A stretch of 64,000 nt of DNA, taken from NCBI GenBank assembly GCA_016871805.1, contig VHCG01000010.1:1-64000 (forward strand), in the 5' to 3' direction. A program made the position numbers and the translations under genes. Source of the stretch: Verrucomicrobiota bacterium (GTDB taxonomy: Bacteria > Verrucomicrobiota > Verrucomicrobiia > Limisphaerales > UBA9464). The number at the start of each line of letters is the position of its first letter. Within the stretch, counting starts at the first letter, position 1. The notes under the pieces are model-generated. The model made no database searches. It was given only the letters and a program-made list of their open reading frames with translations, and was not told the origin of the DNA. Positions 1 through 9,069 of the stretch are shown piece after piece.

Positions 1-75
1 GATGTCCCAGGTGCGACCAGCCCGTACACGATCCCGCTGGGATCTCAGGTCAGGTTCTACCGCTCCTCGAACTGA
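1..75 (+). CDS. C-terminal end of a secreted protein (partial)
   Basis: The + strand is open from the window edge to a TGA at 73-75. The last residues read ...SQVRFYRSSN. Endings of the type RFYR... are frequent at the C-termini of secreted repeat proteins in Verrucomicrobiota, and the cyclophilin gene in this window ends similarly (FYRVRLGQ). The body of the protein lies outside the window, so no function can be given. A strong intrinsic terminator follows 21 nt after the stop, which supports this being a real gene end. Confidence 0.6.
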   Translation, partial: DVPGATSPYTIPLGSQVRFYRSSN

Positions 76-96
76 GGTCGGTCTGATCTAAACAGA

Positions 97-127
97 GGGG
101 CCGGGCAGCAATGCCCGGCCCCTTTTT
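97..127 (+). terminator. Rho-independent terminator with GCAA tetraloop
   Basis: A perfect 11-bp GC-rich stem (97-107 pairing with 112-122) encloses a GCAA tetraloop and is followed by TTTTT (123-127). It lies just downstream of the partial + strand gene ending at 75. Confidence 0.93.
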
Positions 128-182
128 CGTGTCCAGGCCCCATGTTCGGTGGACGGCACGCGGAGTGGAAGAGGGGAGACTC

Positions 183-210
183 ACACGGGGACGCGGAGAC
201 GCAGAGGAAG
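183..210. repeat. Purine-rich repeat-like spacer
   Basis: The spacer contains two near-identical 9-mers in a row (GACGCGGA / GACGCAGA) inside an almost pure purine tract that continues to about 238. Motifs of this style occur as dispersed intergenic repeats in several bacterial phyla (general recollection). Only one copy was noticed here, so the assignment as a repeat family member is tentative. No gene is visible between 128 and 271. Confidence 0.25.
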
Positions 211-271
211 AAGGGGAAACAGGGAAGAGGAGGAGGTTGAAGTTCTTCCGGCGGATCAGCCGGAACGATGA

Positions 272-1348
272 TCACAGGTCCATCATCGGCACGTTTTGTG
301 CGAGGCGCGGATCCTGTTCCTTGCTCGGCCAGTCCGCGTTCCATACCCGGGTGGCGGCGGGGCTGATGGGCGGAATCATCCAGGACCAGTCCGCCTGGAC
401 CTCACGGCCGGATCGCTGTTCGCGATCGCAGAACTTCATGAAGTCCATGGTGGCGGTGTGGTGGTCGATCATGGTGACCCCAGCCTTCGAGAAGCTCTCG
501 AGCACCGCCTGGTTCAGAACCACGAGGGCCTCGTCCCGCCACAGGGTGTCCTCGCGGGACTGGTCGAGTCCCAGGACGCGACCCAGTGCGTCGAGCCCGT
601 CATAGCGGTCGGGATCGACCAGGTTCCGCGCGCCGATCTCAGTCCCCATGTACCAGCCATTGAACAGCGCGGTGGGGTAAACGATTCCCCCGGCCTCCAG
701 CCGGAAATCGCTCAGGGCCGGGACCGCATGCCAGCTCCAGTCCAATTGCTCCAGTGATGGATGGCGACCATGACGGATGGCGATACGCAGGATCTCCTCC
801 GGGTGCCACTGGATCAGGCTGCCGGATCCAACAGGGGTCTCGATCCAGACGGGCAGAACATCGAAGGCGCACCGGGTTGCCGGCGGTTGCCAGCCCTTCC
901 CGATCAGGAACCGGGTGAGTTCCGCATTGGCCCGGTCCCCGACGCCTAGATCCTCCCACCACGCATACTGGATCAACTGGTGGTTCCGGATCCGAGGACC
1001 TGGTTTGCCGGGATGGTCGGGAGCGAACACGGTCATCACCGGCCGGATCGCACCTCCGTGCGTGGCCAGGCGCAGGTGGCGCCGGATGGCCTTCTCCTGC
1101 TGCTCCAGGGTGATGGCATCCCGGGCATCGAGGACGCGAAGGGACTTCCAGTAGAGGCGGCCGACGCATCGGGTGCTGTTGCGCCACGCGACACGACCGG
1201 CCCACTCGAGTTCGGATGTTGTGTGGGTGTAGGTACCCGTCGACGTCAGCTCCTGCTCCACCCTCCCCATCCGTCCTGCCGGATCGATGTCTGTGCCGTC
1301 CTTCCCGGTCTCGGATTGGTACTGGCTGATGAATTCACGGGCCGCCAT
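272..1348 (-). CDS. nos: Bacterial nitric oxide synthase, oxygenase domain only
   Basis: 358 aa; produces NO and citrulline from arginine using electrons from a generic reductase, because no reductase domain is fused. Visible hallmarks are the heme-thiolate motif WRNSTRCVGR (Cys61), the arginine-binding segment NGWYMGTEIGARN (Glu237), IDHHTA near 295-299, and WMIPPISPAAT near the C-terminus. Length and order match the stand-alone NOS of Bacillus (about 363 aa, Cys66 in B. subtilis, from memory). The ATG at 1348 is chosen because MAAREFISQ lines up with the family N-terminus; the frame is open upstream to an ATG at 1453, but that extension is not family-like. No convincing ribosome binding site is visible at either. 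The TonB receptor gene lies upstream on the same strand with a gap of about 175 nt, so the two may or may not be cotranscribed. Confidence 0.93.
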   Translation of the reverse strand: MAAREFISQYQSETGKDGTDIDPAGRMGRVEQELTSTGTYTHTTSELEWAGRVAWRNSTRCVGRLYWKSLRVLDARDAITLEQQEKAIRRHLRLATHGGAIRPVMTVFAPDHPGKPGPRIRNHQLIQYAWWEDLGVGDRANAELTRFLIGKGWQPPATRCAFDVLPVWIETPVGSGSLIQWHPEEILRIAIRHGRHPSLEQLDWSWHAVPALSDFRLEAGGIVYPTALFNGWYMGTEIGARNLVDPDRYDGLDALGRVLGLDQSREDTLWRDEALVVLNQAVLESFSKAGVTMIDHHTATMDFMKFCDREQRSGREVQADWSWMIPPISPAATRVWNADWPSKEQDPRLAQNVPMMDL

Positions 1349-1523
1349 GACACGGTCCGTGTGTTTCCCAGTCTCAGACGGGGCCGACGCCGGTCTCGAC
1401 GAGCGTCCAGTGAAGGGACAGACGGCAGTTCGGTGACTCGATCCGGAGAGCATCCAACGGACAGTGGGGCCGTACCCGTTCTCGGCAAGCGCTCCGTGAA
1501 AGGACGTCCCCTGGGGTCCCGGC

Positions 1524-4418
1524 TCAGTACTCGTAGGTCATGGTCAGACCGATGAGGATGCCGGTGGTCGAGGACGAGTAGATGGGTCCGCCTTCCTGGT
1601 CGCCGTAGGACATGACCTGCGGGGAGTTCAGGATGTTCCGCGCCGCGAGGCGGAGCTTCCAGTGCTCGGCGAGGCGTTGGGTGACCACGAAGTTCAGCTG
1701 CATCGGCGGGAACGCATAGACGTCGGGACCCGCGCGATCGACGATGAACACATACGGTCCGACGGCGGTGAGCGAGATCGTTGCCGTGGTGCCGGAGGCC
1801 TTCCGATCGTACGTGAAGTCGTAGTTCACGATCCAGGGCGACTGGTCGTAGAGAGGCCGGGTCGCGGAGACATTCGGGAAGAGGACCTTTTCGTTCGCAA
1901 GTTCGGTGGCCGTCAGCCGGACCTCGGATTGGATGAAGGCGAAATTGAATCCAGTGCTGAACTCGTCGAGGGCATCGTCGATGAAATCCAGCTTGGTGTT
2001 GGCCTCGAACTCGACGCCGTAGAGCTGGGCTTCCTGGCGGTTCTCGAAGGTCACGATGCCACCGCCGAAGGTCAGGGCGACCTTCTCGATGGGATTCCGC
2101 AGGGTCTTGTAGAACGGGCTGACCGACAGCACGGCCCCGGGTTTGGGGTACCACTCCCAGCGCAGGTCGTAGTTGTCGATGTGCGTCATGATCAGGTTGG
2201 GATTGCCCTCGATGATCATGTTTCCGGAGGGGTCATAGGACCGGTACGGCGCCATTTCCCGGAAGGACGGGCGTGCGACAGTTTGGCTGAAGCTGACGCG
2301 GACATCCATGTTGGTCCGGATTGAATAGGTGGCGCTCAATGCCGGCATCACATCGAGCTCGTTGATGATCGAGGATGCTGTTCCGGCGGCGCCTCCGTCG
2401 CCCTTGATCGTGAGGTAGGTGTTCTCGAGGCGGGCACCGCCGAGGAGTTTCCAGTCCTCGGCCACCGGTAGTTCGACCATCGCATACCCGGCGGGGATGT
2501 CCCGCTCACCGCTGTAGGAAGCCGGAGAGATGCCTTCCTGGAACCAGCGCTGGAAGTTGTAGTTGGTGCCCCGTGTTGTGGTCTGGGTGGTGTAGAGAAG
2601 GTTGCCCGGGGTGAAGTAGTTGTTGGGGGTCGGTGGCGTGCCCCATCCGGTGGTGCCGGCAAACTGGAAGGTCTGCTCCTCGAACTCCCGTTCCGCCCCA
2701 TTGTAGCCCCCGCCGAACTTGAAGAAGGACTCCTCGCCCGCCCACTGCTTGAACGGGATCTTGTTGTTGAGCGCGGCCCAGATGCTGTCCTCCTCGACGG
2801 TCCGGTAGAAGCGCGTGGGGAAGATCGGCTCTGGGATCGAGTTCGAGAAGACCGGATCGACCCCATATTCGGGATACCCGTAGTTGAAGTACTTCAGATC
2901 AGGCTCGTCCTGGGAGGTGTTGGCGATCGACACCAGCCAGTCCGTCCGGAGGTCGAGGAAGTCCTCGAAGTGGTCGTCACCCTTGATCTGGAAGGCATGG
3001 ATCTGACGCTGGATCCATTGGATCATGTTGAGGTCGACAGTGGGCTCGAAGTTCTCGATGTGCCCGACCTGCCGGCGCGCGGTGTCCTCACCGCTCTGGT
3101 TCCAGTAGAAGGTGAACCCGACGGTGTGGTCCTCCGGGATGATCTCGTAGGCGAGGTTGATGACATTGGCCCAGTTGACCTCCATGACGCCTCGGGGGTC
3201 CTGGAACTGCGAGTAGGGGGCGATGGTGTCGACTCCGATGGGGCGGTACCGGCCCTGCACACCGTCGTCGTAGAAGGTCCATTTACGACGGTAGACGCCT
3301 CCGACGAAGTACCCGAAGTCGTGTCCATTGATGTCGATGGTGTCGCCCACCGAGAAGTTTCCGGAGTAGTTGGGAGGAGGCGCCTGGGGGGTTCCGGCGA
3401 AGTTGTAGTCCTGGAACGAGTTGAGCGCGGTCTGGAGCTTGTTCGCCTGGTCGGCCCGCTGCTTCGCCTGGGCGGGGGTCTGGTTGGCCGGGGCCTTGAT
3501 GGGTCGCCTCAGGGTCGACCCCGTCTGGCCATCCAGTGCCGACGGCAGCGCCCGGGCATCGTCCCCGAAACCAGCCCAGTCGAAGGGGCTTCCCGCCGAG
3601 GCGAGGAAGTTGGGGTTCAGCGTGGACTGGGTGTTGTATTCGACGCCCAATTCGAGCTGCAGGAAGAACCTATCCGGGAACGACTTCGTCACGATGTTCG
3701 CCAGACCGCCGGCGAACCCGCCCGGGAGGTCCGGGGTGAAGGTCTTGCTGACGGAGATCTCCCGGATCATTGAGGCGGGGATGATGTCGAGCGGGGCTCC
3801 CTGGCGGTACGGATCGGCTGTCGGGATCTGCGCGCCGTTCAGCTCGGTGATGTTGTAGCGGTCGCTGAGGCCGCGGATGACCGCGAACTTGCCGCCGACC
3901 ACCGTGGTGCCGGGGAGTTTTGTGATGATCTGGGCGGCGTCGGTCGCCCCAAGTCGACGGAACTGCTCGGAGCTGATGGCGTCGAGAAAGGAGGTCGAGG
4001 CCTGCCGTTGCTCGATGATCTCGAGGGCCTCGACCTGGAACTCCTCGGCCGTGACCTCGTATTCCTCCATCTCGAAGAACTCCGGACGCAGAGCGCCGGG
4101 CAGTTCCCGGACGAGTCCCGGGGCCACCCTAACACCGGTAGCGGTGGCCTGGGCGAAGCCGGATTTGCTGAAGCGCACGCTGTGCTCTCCGGCGGGAACG
4201 CCTTCCAGGCGATACCGGCCTGTGACGTCGGAGGTGGTGGCCAGCACGGTGCCCCGCACGGTGATGATCACCCCGGGCAGGGGACGGCCGTCCCAGCTGT
4301 TCACGACCATGCCGGACAACGTTCCGGTCTCCTGGGCGTGCACCGTCGACACGGTCCAGACCAGCAGCAACAGGGTCAGTGCCCAGCCGAGGCGGGCCTT
4401 GGAGAGGATGGAATCCAC
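1524..4418 (-). CDS. TonB-dependent outer-membrane receptor with carboxypeptidase-like N-terminal domain
   Basis: 964 aa. A signal peptide (about 1-28, ending VHAQ) is followed by a CarboxypepD_reg-like beta domain (about 32-110), a plug domain (about 140-260, with VIRGLSDRYN and the GGFAGGLANIVTK segment), and a long beta barrel ending in the aromatic C-terminus TMTYEY. The family imports scarce nutrients across the outer membrane using force delivered by TonB. The gene sits 31 nt downstream of the TPR protein that ends the TonB2-type operon, so it is probably the main client of that system. The substrate cannot be read from sequence; the nearby pst and porin genes make a phosphorus-containing ligand a reasonable guess only. 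Confidence 0.9.
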   Translation of the reverse strand: MDSILSKARLGWALTLLLLVWTVSTVHAQETGTLSGMVVNSWDGRPLPGVIITVRGTVLATTSDVTGRYRLEGVPAGEHSVRFSKSGFAQATATGVRVAPGLVRELPGALRPEFFEMEEYEVTAEEFQVEALEIIEQRQASTSFLDAISSEQFRRLGATDAAQIITKLPGTTVVGGKFAVIRGLSDRYNITELNGAQIPTADPYRQGAPLDIIPASMIREISVSKTFTPDLPGGFAGGLANIVTKSFPDRFFLQLELGVEYNTQSTLNPNFLASAGSPFDWAGFGDDARALPSALDGQTGSTLRRPIKAPANQTPAQAKQRADQANKLQTALNSFQDYNFAGTPQAPPPNYSGNFSVGDTIDINGHDFGYFVGGVYRRKWTFYDDGVQGRYRPIGVDTIAPYSQFQDPRGVMEVNWANVINLAYEIIPEDHTVGFTFYWNQSGEDTARRQVGHIENFEPTVDLNMIQWIQRQIHAFQIKGDDHFEDFLDLRTDWLVSIANTSQDEPDLKYFNYGYPEYGVDPVFSNSIPEPIFPTRFYRTVEEDSIWAALNNKIPFKQWAGEESFFKFGGGYNGAEREFEEQTFQFAGTTGWGTPPTPNNYFTPGNLLYTTQTTTRGTNYNFQRWFQEGISPASYSGERDIPAGYAMVELPVAEDWKLLGGARLENTYLTIKGDGGAAGTASSIINELDVMPALSATYSIRTNMDVRVSFSQTVARPSFREMAPYRSYDPSGNMIIEGNPNLIMTHIDNYDLRWEWYPKPGAVLSVSPFYKTLRNPIEKVALTFGGGIVTFENRQEAQLYGVEFEANTKLDFIDDALDEFSTGFNFAFIQSEVRLTATELANEKVLFPNVSATRPLYDQSPWIVNYDFTYDRKASGTTATISLTAVGPYVFIVDRAGPDVYAFPPMQLNFVVTQRLAEHWKLRLAARNILNSPQVMSYGDQEGGPIYSSSTTGILIGLTMTYEY

Positions 4419-4449
4419 AAGGAGGTTGGGATGGGACGGTCGTGCCCGT

Positions 4450-5874
4450 TCAGGACCGGCGGCTCGCGTTGCGGGCGACCTGTTCGACCCGCTCGAGGTA
4501 GCGCTGGACGTTGTCGCGGGGCTTGACCTTCTGGGCCTTGCGCAGGAGTTCGAGGGCCGGTTCGTACTTCCGTGTGGAAACCATCAGCTGGGCCTGCTTG
4601 ACGAGGGAATCGGCCTCGAATCCATCGATCTTTCCGGCGGTCTCGTAGCGGAACAGCGCCTTCTCGGGCTGGCCGTTCCGGGCGTAGTAGTCGCCGGCCA
4701 TGATCAGCGCCTCGGCGTCGAGCGGGTTTTTTTGGATGACGCCCTCGAGCATCTCCATGGCCTTGGTGCCGTCCCCGGTCCCCAGCGCCACCTTGGCCGA
4801 CAGCTTGTACCACTTGAGCTCGTCGTTGCCGGTCAGGGCGGTGCCGGCCGTGGAGCGGATCTTCTCGAGCAGGTCGGAGGCCTCCTTGAACGCGCTGCGC
4901 GAGGCGAGGATGTCGGCCGCCCGCAGGGCCTTCGGAAGGTTGGTTCCTGGACCCTTCTCAACCGCTTCGTTGTAGGCGCCGAGGGCCAGGTCCCGCGCCT
5001 CCTGGTTCAGGTACAGGTCCCCAAGCATCAGGAGCTGGGCGGGGGTGGCCTTGCCGAGGCGCCGCAGCATCTCGAGCGACACCGCGGCCTTGTCCATCTG
5101 GCCCTTCTGCACGAACACATTGGCCTGCAGGGCCCAGAGGGCGTCGCGCTCGGGATGCTGCTGCAGGACCTCGTCGAGAAGCGCCAGCGCCTGGTCGTAG
5201 GACCCGAGGCCGATCGCGCTCTTCACCAGGCCGAGCTTGAAGTCGAGGTTGTCGGGCTCGAACAGCAGGGCCTGCTGATAGGCCCCCAGGGCGGAGGCGT
5301 TCCGACCCAGGTTGCCGTAGCAGTAGCCCAGGAACCCGAACACCTTCCCGTCGGGTCCGCCCAGGGAGAGAGTCTTCGACAGGGGCTGCACGGCCTTCTC
5401 GAACTGGCCGGTGCGGAGGTAGGCGAAGCCGAGGTTCTTCTGGGCGCGGAGGAAGTCCGGGAACTTGCCGATGGCCGCCTCGAAGGACGTGATGGCGTTG
5501 GTGAGGTCGTCGTTCTGGAAGTAGACGTTGCCGAGGGCGAAGTCGAACTGCGCGGTCGCTCCCGGCTTGGCGCGATCCTTGAGCAGGTCGATGGCCGCCT
5601 TGGCCTCGCCACGGAGTGCGGGCACGATCTTGTCGCGATACACGGCCTGCTCGTCAGGCGTCATGCGCGGCTCGATCTCCGACTTCATCCCATAGCTGCC
5701 CAGCATGCGGCGCTGGAACTCGGGATCGTTCCACATCGACGCCAGGGGGTTGGCGGCGGCGACCGGTGCGAAGGCGGCGGGGGTCTGTCCGGAGGGCGGG
5801 GTCGGATCCGCTGCGGCGAGGGGCAGGGACAGGACAACGGTCGCGAGGGCGGGGAGGAGGATGGGGGTTCTCAT
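4450..5874 (-). CDS. Periplasmic TPR-repeat protein of the TonB2-type operon
   Basis: 474 aa. A signal peptide (about 1-21, ending LPLAAA) precedes a long array of tetratricopeptide repeats (about 95-460), seen as recurring patterns such as LGFAYLRTGQFEKAVQPL, LGYCYGNLGRNASALGAY and AGDYYARNGQPEKALFRY. A TPR protein closes the TonB2 operon in Vibrio (established knowledge), where it is thought to act as a periplasmic scaffold. It lies 3 nt after tonB and 31 nt before the receptor gene, so the genes are almost certainly cotranscribed. Confidence 0.85.
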   Translation of the reverse strand: MRTPILLPALATVVLSLPLAAADPTPPSGQTPAAFAPVAAANPLASMWNDPEFQRRMLGSYGMKSEIEPRMTPDEQAVYRDKIVPALRGEAKAAIDLLKDRAKPGATAQFDFALGNVYFQNDDLTNAITSFEAAIGKFPDFLRAQKNLGFAYLRTGQFEKAVQPLSKTLSLGGPDGKVFGFLGYCYGNLGRNASALGAYQQALLFEPDNLDFKLGLVKSAIGLGSYDQALALLDEVLQQHPERDALWALQANVFVQKGQMDKAAVSLEMLRRLGKATPAQLLMLGDLYLNQEARDLALGAYNEAVEKGPGTNLPKALRAADILASRSAFKEASDLLEKIRSTAGTALTGNDELKWYKLSAKVALGTGDGTKAMEMLEGVIQKNPLDAEALIMAGDYYARNGQPEKALFRYETAGKIDGFEADSLVKQAQLMVSTRKYEPALELLRKAQKVKPRDNVQRYLERVEQVARNASRRS

Positions 5875-5877
5875 CGG

Positions 5878-6546
5878 TCAATTGCCCGGGGGGCGGAAAC
5901 GGAAGGTCTGCACGAGGTAGGTCCGGACGGCCTGGCCTTCCTTGCGGCCGGGGCGGAAGCGCCACTTGCGGATCGCTTCCAGACCGGACTTCTCGAACTC
6001 GGGATGGCTGGACTTCTCCACCCGGGCATCCTCGACACGGCCGTTCTCGTCGACGACGAACGCCACCGTGACGCTGCCCTCGACCTTGGCCTTGCGGAGC
6101 TCGGCCGGGTAGGCGGGTGGGGTCTGGGCGGTGGCCTGGGGGCGCTCCTCGAGATCGGCCGCGCTGAAGGCCTCGGCGACGCCCTCCGTCTCCTGGGCGG
6201 CCTGGGAGCCGGCGAGGCTGCTGAATCCGGGCAGGAAGCCGCCACCGCCCACGGCGACATCGAGGTCGGCCATGACCGGAACCTGTTGGGGGACGTCCGC
6301 GAGGGAAGGCGGCGGTGGGGTGTCCTCCTGGGGCTTCTCCTCCTCGGGCGGCGGTGGGGGTTCTTCCTCCGCCGGTGGCGGGATGTCGGCGACGCTCGCC
6401 TTCCGCAGCTCGAGGGTCCGCTCCGGCCGGGCCACCACATGGGTGAACGGCAGGATGAGGAAGATGCCGAACGTCATGGCGACCGACGTCGCCATGGCGA
6501 TCCACAGGCCCCGTTGGGAGTCCGTATGCTGGTAGACCTTCCGCAT
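5878..6546 (-). CDS. tonB: TonB-family energy transducer
   Basis: 222 aa. One N-terminal membrane helix (about 13-35), a Pro/Glu-rich periplasm-spanning stretch (about 50-80, with PPPAEEEPPPPPEEE), and a C-terminal TonB domain (about 135-220) with YPAELRKAKVEGSVTVAFVV and the WRFRPGRKEG segment. It transmits proton-motive force from ExbB/ExbD to outer-membrane receptors. The gene lies 14 nt after exbD. It is short, as is usual for TonB2-type proteins. Confidence 0.93.
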   Translation of the reverse strand: MRKVYQHTDSQRGLWIAMATSVAMTFGIFLILPFTHVVARPERTLELRKASVADIPPPAEEEPPPPPEEEKPQEDTPPPPSLADVPQQVPVMADLDVAVGGGGFLPGFSSLAGSQAAQETEGVAEAFSAADLEERPQATAQTPPAYPAELRKAKVEGSVTVAFVVDENGRVEDARVEKSSHPEFEKSGLEAIRKWRFRPGRKEGQAVRTYLVQTFRFRPPGN

Positions 6547-6560
6547 GCCGGTATCGGGGC

Positions 6561-6965
6561 TCAGCCCTTCTCGGTGGCCAGGCTCACGTCCTTGGCGCCA
6601 CCCAGTTTCGCCTCGTCGATCACCCGGATTAGGACCCCCGACTTGGAGTTCTCATCGCTCTGGATCACGACCGGCAGCGGTTCCTTGGCGCAGAGGCGCT
6701 TCACGGTGGGGCGGACACCGCCGAGCCCGATCTCCTTGCCGCCGTAGGCGACCTTTCCGTCGGAGGTGACGGCGAAGATGATGCTGTTCTTCTCGAGTTG
6801 ACGGGCACTGGCGGCCTGGGGCTTGTCGACCGTGACCCCGGGCTCCTCGACGAAGCTGGTGGTGGAGATGAAGAAGATCAGGAGGAACATGATCACGTCG
6901 ATGAGCGGGATCAGGTTCAGGTCGATGTTCTCCTCGGCCTCGGCGAGGTGGCGGCGGAACTTCAT
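6561..6965 (-). CDS. exbD: ExbD biopolymer transport protein
   Basis: 134 aa. A single transmembrane helix (about 17-38, NLIPLIDVIMFLLIFFISTT) carries the essential membrane aspartate (Asp23, equivalent to Asp25 of E. coli ExbD), followed by a periplasmic domain. It forms the proton channel stator together with ExbB. The gene is placed between exbB and tonB in the same direction with short gaps (22 and 14 nt). Confidence 0.95.
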   Translation of the reverse strand: MKFRRHLAEAEENIDLNLIPLIDVIMFLLIFFISTTSFVEEPGVTVDKPQAASARQLEKNSIIFAVTSDGKVAYGGKEIGLGGVRPTVKRLCAKEPLPVVIQSDENSKSGVLIRVIDEAKLGGAKDVSLATEKG

Positions 6966-6987
6966 GGAGAGGGGGGCGGGAGGAGGG

Positions 6988-7629
6988 TCAGGAGGGTTTC
7001 TGTCCCGTGGGCTTCGTGAACACGCGGGTCATGCCGTGGAACTGGGGGCGGAAGTGGCGGAGCGTGATGGTCTCGAGTCGGGCGAGGAACGAGACGAACT
7101 CGTTCCGGAGGATCTTGGCGATGTAGGCCGCAATGAGGCCTGGGATCGCCACCATCATCCCGGTCTGGGTCGCGACCAGTGCCTCGCTGATGCCCTTGGA
7201 GACGATCTCGGAGGCCGAGCCACCGCCGATGCCGATCGCCTTGAAGGTGAGGAGCATGCCCAGGACGGTGCCGAGCAGTCCGAAGAGGGGGGCGCCGACC
7301 ACCATGACGTTCAGGAAGGTGATCCGGCGGTCGACCTCCGAGACCTTGCTCGACTCGATCTCGCGGAATCGGCCCTCGATGTCCTCCAGCGAGCGCACTT
7401 CATCCTGCGTGTATCGGATCAGCTCCCGGAACTCGCCCGGGGCATTGGCCGGATCCCCCACCCAGCGACGCATGTCGGCATCGCTGATGCGGGTGATCCG
7501 GCGGTGGTAGAGGTTGACGACGAGGTAGGCGGCCGTGCCGTAGATGATCACCCCGAGGACCGCGAGGGCGATCATCACCCATCCTCCGGTGGACCACGCG
7601 TGGAGGAGTTCCTGGACGAAGGCGTTCAT
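6988..7629 (-). CDS. exbB: ExbB/TolQ-type proton channel protein
   Basis: 213 aa, MotA/TolQ/ExbB family. Three membrane helices are visible: about 12-38, 125-150 (VVGAPLFGLLGTVLGML) and 160-190 (ALVATQTGMMVAIPGLIAAY), with a cytoplasmic stretch between the first and second. The protein is ExbB2-like: short, without the periplasmic extension found in its upstream paralogue. It works with the adjacent ExbD and TonB. Confidence 0.93.
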   Translation of the reverse strand: MNAFVQELLHAWSTGGWVMIALAVLGVIIYGTAAYLVVNLYHRRITRISDADMRRWVGDPANAPGEFRELIRYTQDEVRSLEDIEGRFREIESSKVSEVDRRITFLNVMVVGAPLFGLLGTVLGMLLTFKAIGIGGGSASEIVSKGISEALVATQTGMMVAIPGLIAAYIAKILRNEFVSFLARLETITLRHFRPQFHGMTRVFTKPTGQKPS

Positions 7630-7647
7630 CGGCTGGCCGGCGAGGGG

Positions 7648-9069
7648 TCAGGCGAACGGGTTCTGCTCGGGAAGGCCGTTGATGAAGCCGACCGAGGTCT
7701 GCTCGAGGCTGCCCATGATCCCCTTGGCCTTGCGGCTGAGGAACGCGTGGAGGAGCAGGGCGGGGATGGCGACCATCATGCCCGAGGCGGTGGCGATGAG
7801 GGCCTCGGAGATGCCGGAGGCCAGCACCTTGGGATCCCCGCTGCCGAAGCTGGAGATGAGCTTGAAGAGCGCGATCATGCCCATGACGGTGCCGAGCAGT
7901 CCGAACAGGGGGCCGGTGGTGGCGGTCAGCGCCAGGAAGGGAAGACCGCGTTCGAGTCGGATCCGCCAGCCGAGCATCTTCTCGTACATGACCTCCTCGA
8001 TGTATTCCTTCTTCTCGTCCGAGTGCTCGACGGCGGCGGACAGAAGCTCGCCGGCGGGACCGGGGATGGAGCGGGCATGGGTCAGGGCTCCGGGCTGATC
8101 CCCCTTGCCGAGGTGCTGCAGCACGGTCTGGAGATCCTTCTCCGTGGCGAGGCGGACCCGGGAGAGCTGGATCCATTTCACCAGGGCCACGACGGCGGTG
8201 GCGAACCCGAGGATCAGAAGCGGTGCCATGACCCAGCCACCGTGTTTGATCTTCTCGAAGAGCGTCTCCTCCATCGCGCTGAGCTTGAAGGCGTTCCCGA
8301 GGGTGGGATCGAGGGTGATCCGGCCCTTGCCCGTGGTCACCAGCTCCCGGGTTGCCGTCTCCGTCTCGGGGTTGATGGCGATGACGGTGGGGTCGGACTT
8401 GTTCAGCTCCATCTGCAGCAGTCCAGCCGTGGTTCCTGCGGTGTCGGCAAACAGGGAAATGGGTCCGATGAGCGCAATCTTGCCCTTCTGGACCCGGCCT
8501 TGGCGGTCAAGGGCGCGGCCCTCGAAGATCTCGCCACCCAACGCGGAGCGGCCGCGTCCGAGGGCGGTCTTGAGGATGGCGGTACGGCGTTCGATCCGGT
8601 CCGCGGGTGCCAGGTCGGGTGCAACGGCGGCCTTCTCGGCCGCCTCGACGGCTGGCAGATACTTGGACTCCTCGGCGAAGTTGAGGCGCGACCGGAAGGC
8701 CCGCGTGTATTCGGTCAGGAGGGAATCGATGTAGCCGACCTCGTCGGCCCGGCGTTTGGCCTCCGCCTTGAGGGCGTTGAGCTCGACGAGCTGGTTCTCC
8801 TGGAAGCGCTGGGCCTTCGCCAGCTCGGCCCGTTGGTCTGCGAGGCGCTGCTCCAGGTCGTTGATCTCGCGTCCCATCGGGACCCGCTCGGCCTCGATCT
8901 TCTGTCGGACCTCGGCGAGGGTGGCGAGGGCCTTCTGGAGATCGGACTGGGCTCCGTTGGCGAGGCCGGTGAGGTCGGCCTCCGCAGCCTGGGTGCCGAG
9001 GGAAAGGATCGCCCCGAGGGCGAGCGCATGGAGAGGACGGAAGGACATGGGACGGAGGAGAAGGGTCAT
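7648..9069 (-). CDS. TtpC-like ExbB with large periplasmic coiled-coil domain
   Basis: 473 aa. A signal peptide (about 1-30) precedes a coiled coil (about 35-125, heptad-like, with MGREINDLEQRLADQRAEL), a beta-rich periplasmic middle, and a C-terminal MotA/TolQ/ExbB domain (about 270-460) with LFGLLGTVMGMIALF and IATASGMMVAIPALLLHAF. In Vibrio TonB2 systems the equivalent protein is TtpC, needed for TonB2-dependent transport (established knowledge). The start ATG overlaps the stop of the DUF3450 gene (ATGA at 9066-9069), which indicates translational coupling. Confidence 0.9.
   Translation of the reverse strand: MTLLLRPMSFRPLHALALGAILSLGTQAAEADLTGLANGAQSDLQKALATLAEVRQKIEAERVPMGREINDLEQRLADQRAELAKAQRFQENQLVELNALKAEAKRRADEVGYIDSLLTEYTRAFRSRLNFAEESKYLPAVEAAEKAAVAPDLAPADRIERRTAILKTALGRGRSALGGEIFEGRALDRQGRVQKGKIALIGPISLFADTAGTTAGLLQMELNKSDPTVIAINPETETATRELVTTGKGRITLDPTLGNAFKLSAMEETLFEKIKHGGWVMAPLLILGFATAVVALVKWIQLSRVRLATEKDLQTVLQHLGKGDQPGALTHARSIPGPAGELLSAAVEHSDEKKEYIEEVMYEKMLGWRIRLERGLPFLALTATTGPLFGLLGTVMGMIALFKLISSFGSGDPKVLASGISEALIATASGMMVAIPALLLHAFLSRKAKGIMGSLEQTSVGFINGLPEQNPFA

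Noticed and set aside
3877-6747. A 956-codon open frame on the + strand over the TonB receptor, TPR and tonB genes
   Set aside because: It is antisense to genes with clear domains, its composition is low-complexity Gly/Glu/Leu, and no motif is visible. Long antisense frames are expected at this GC content.
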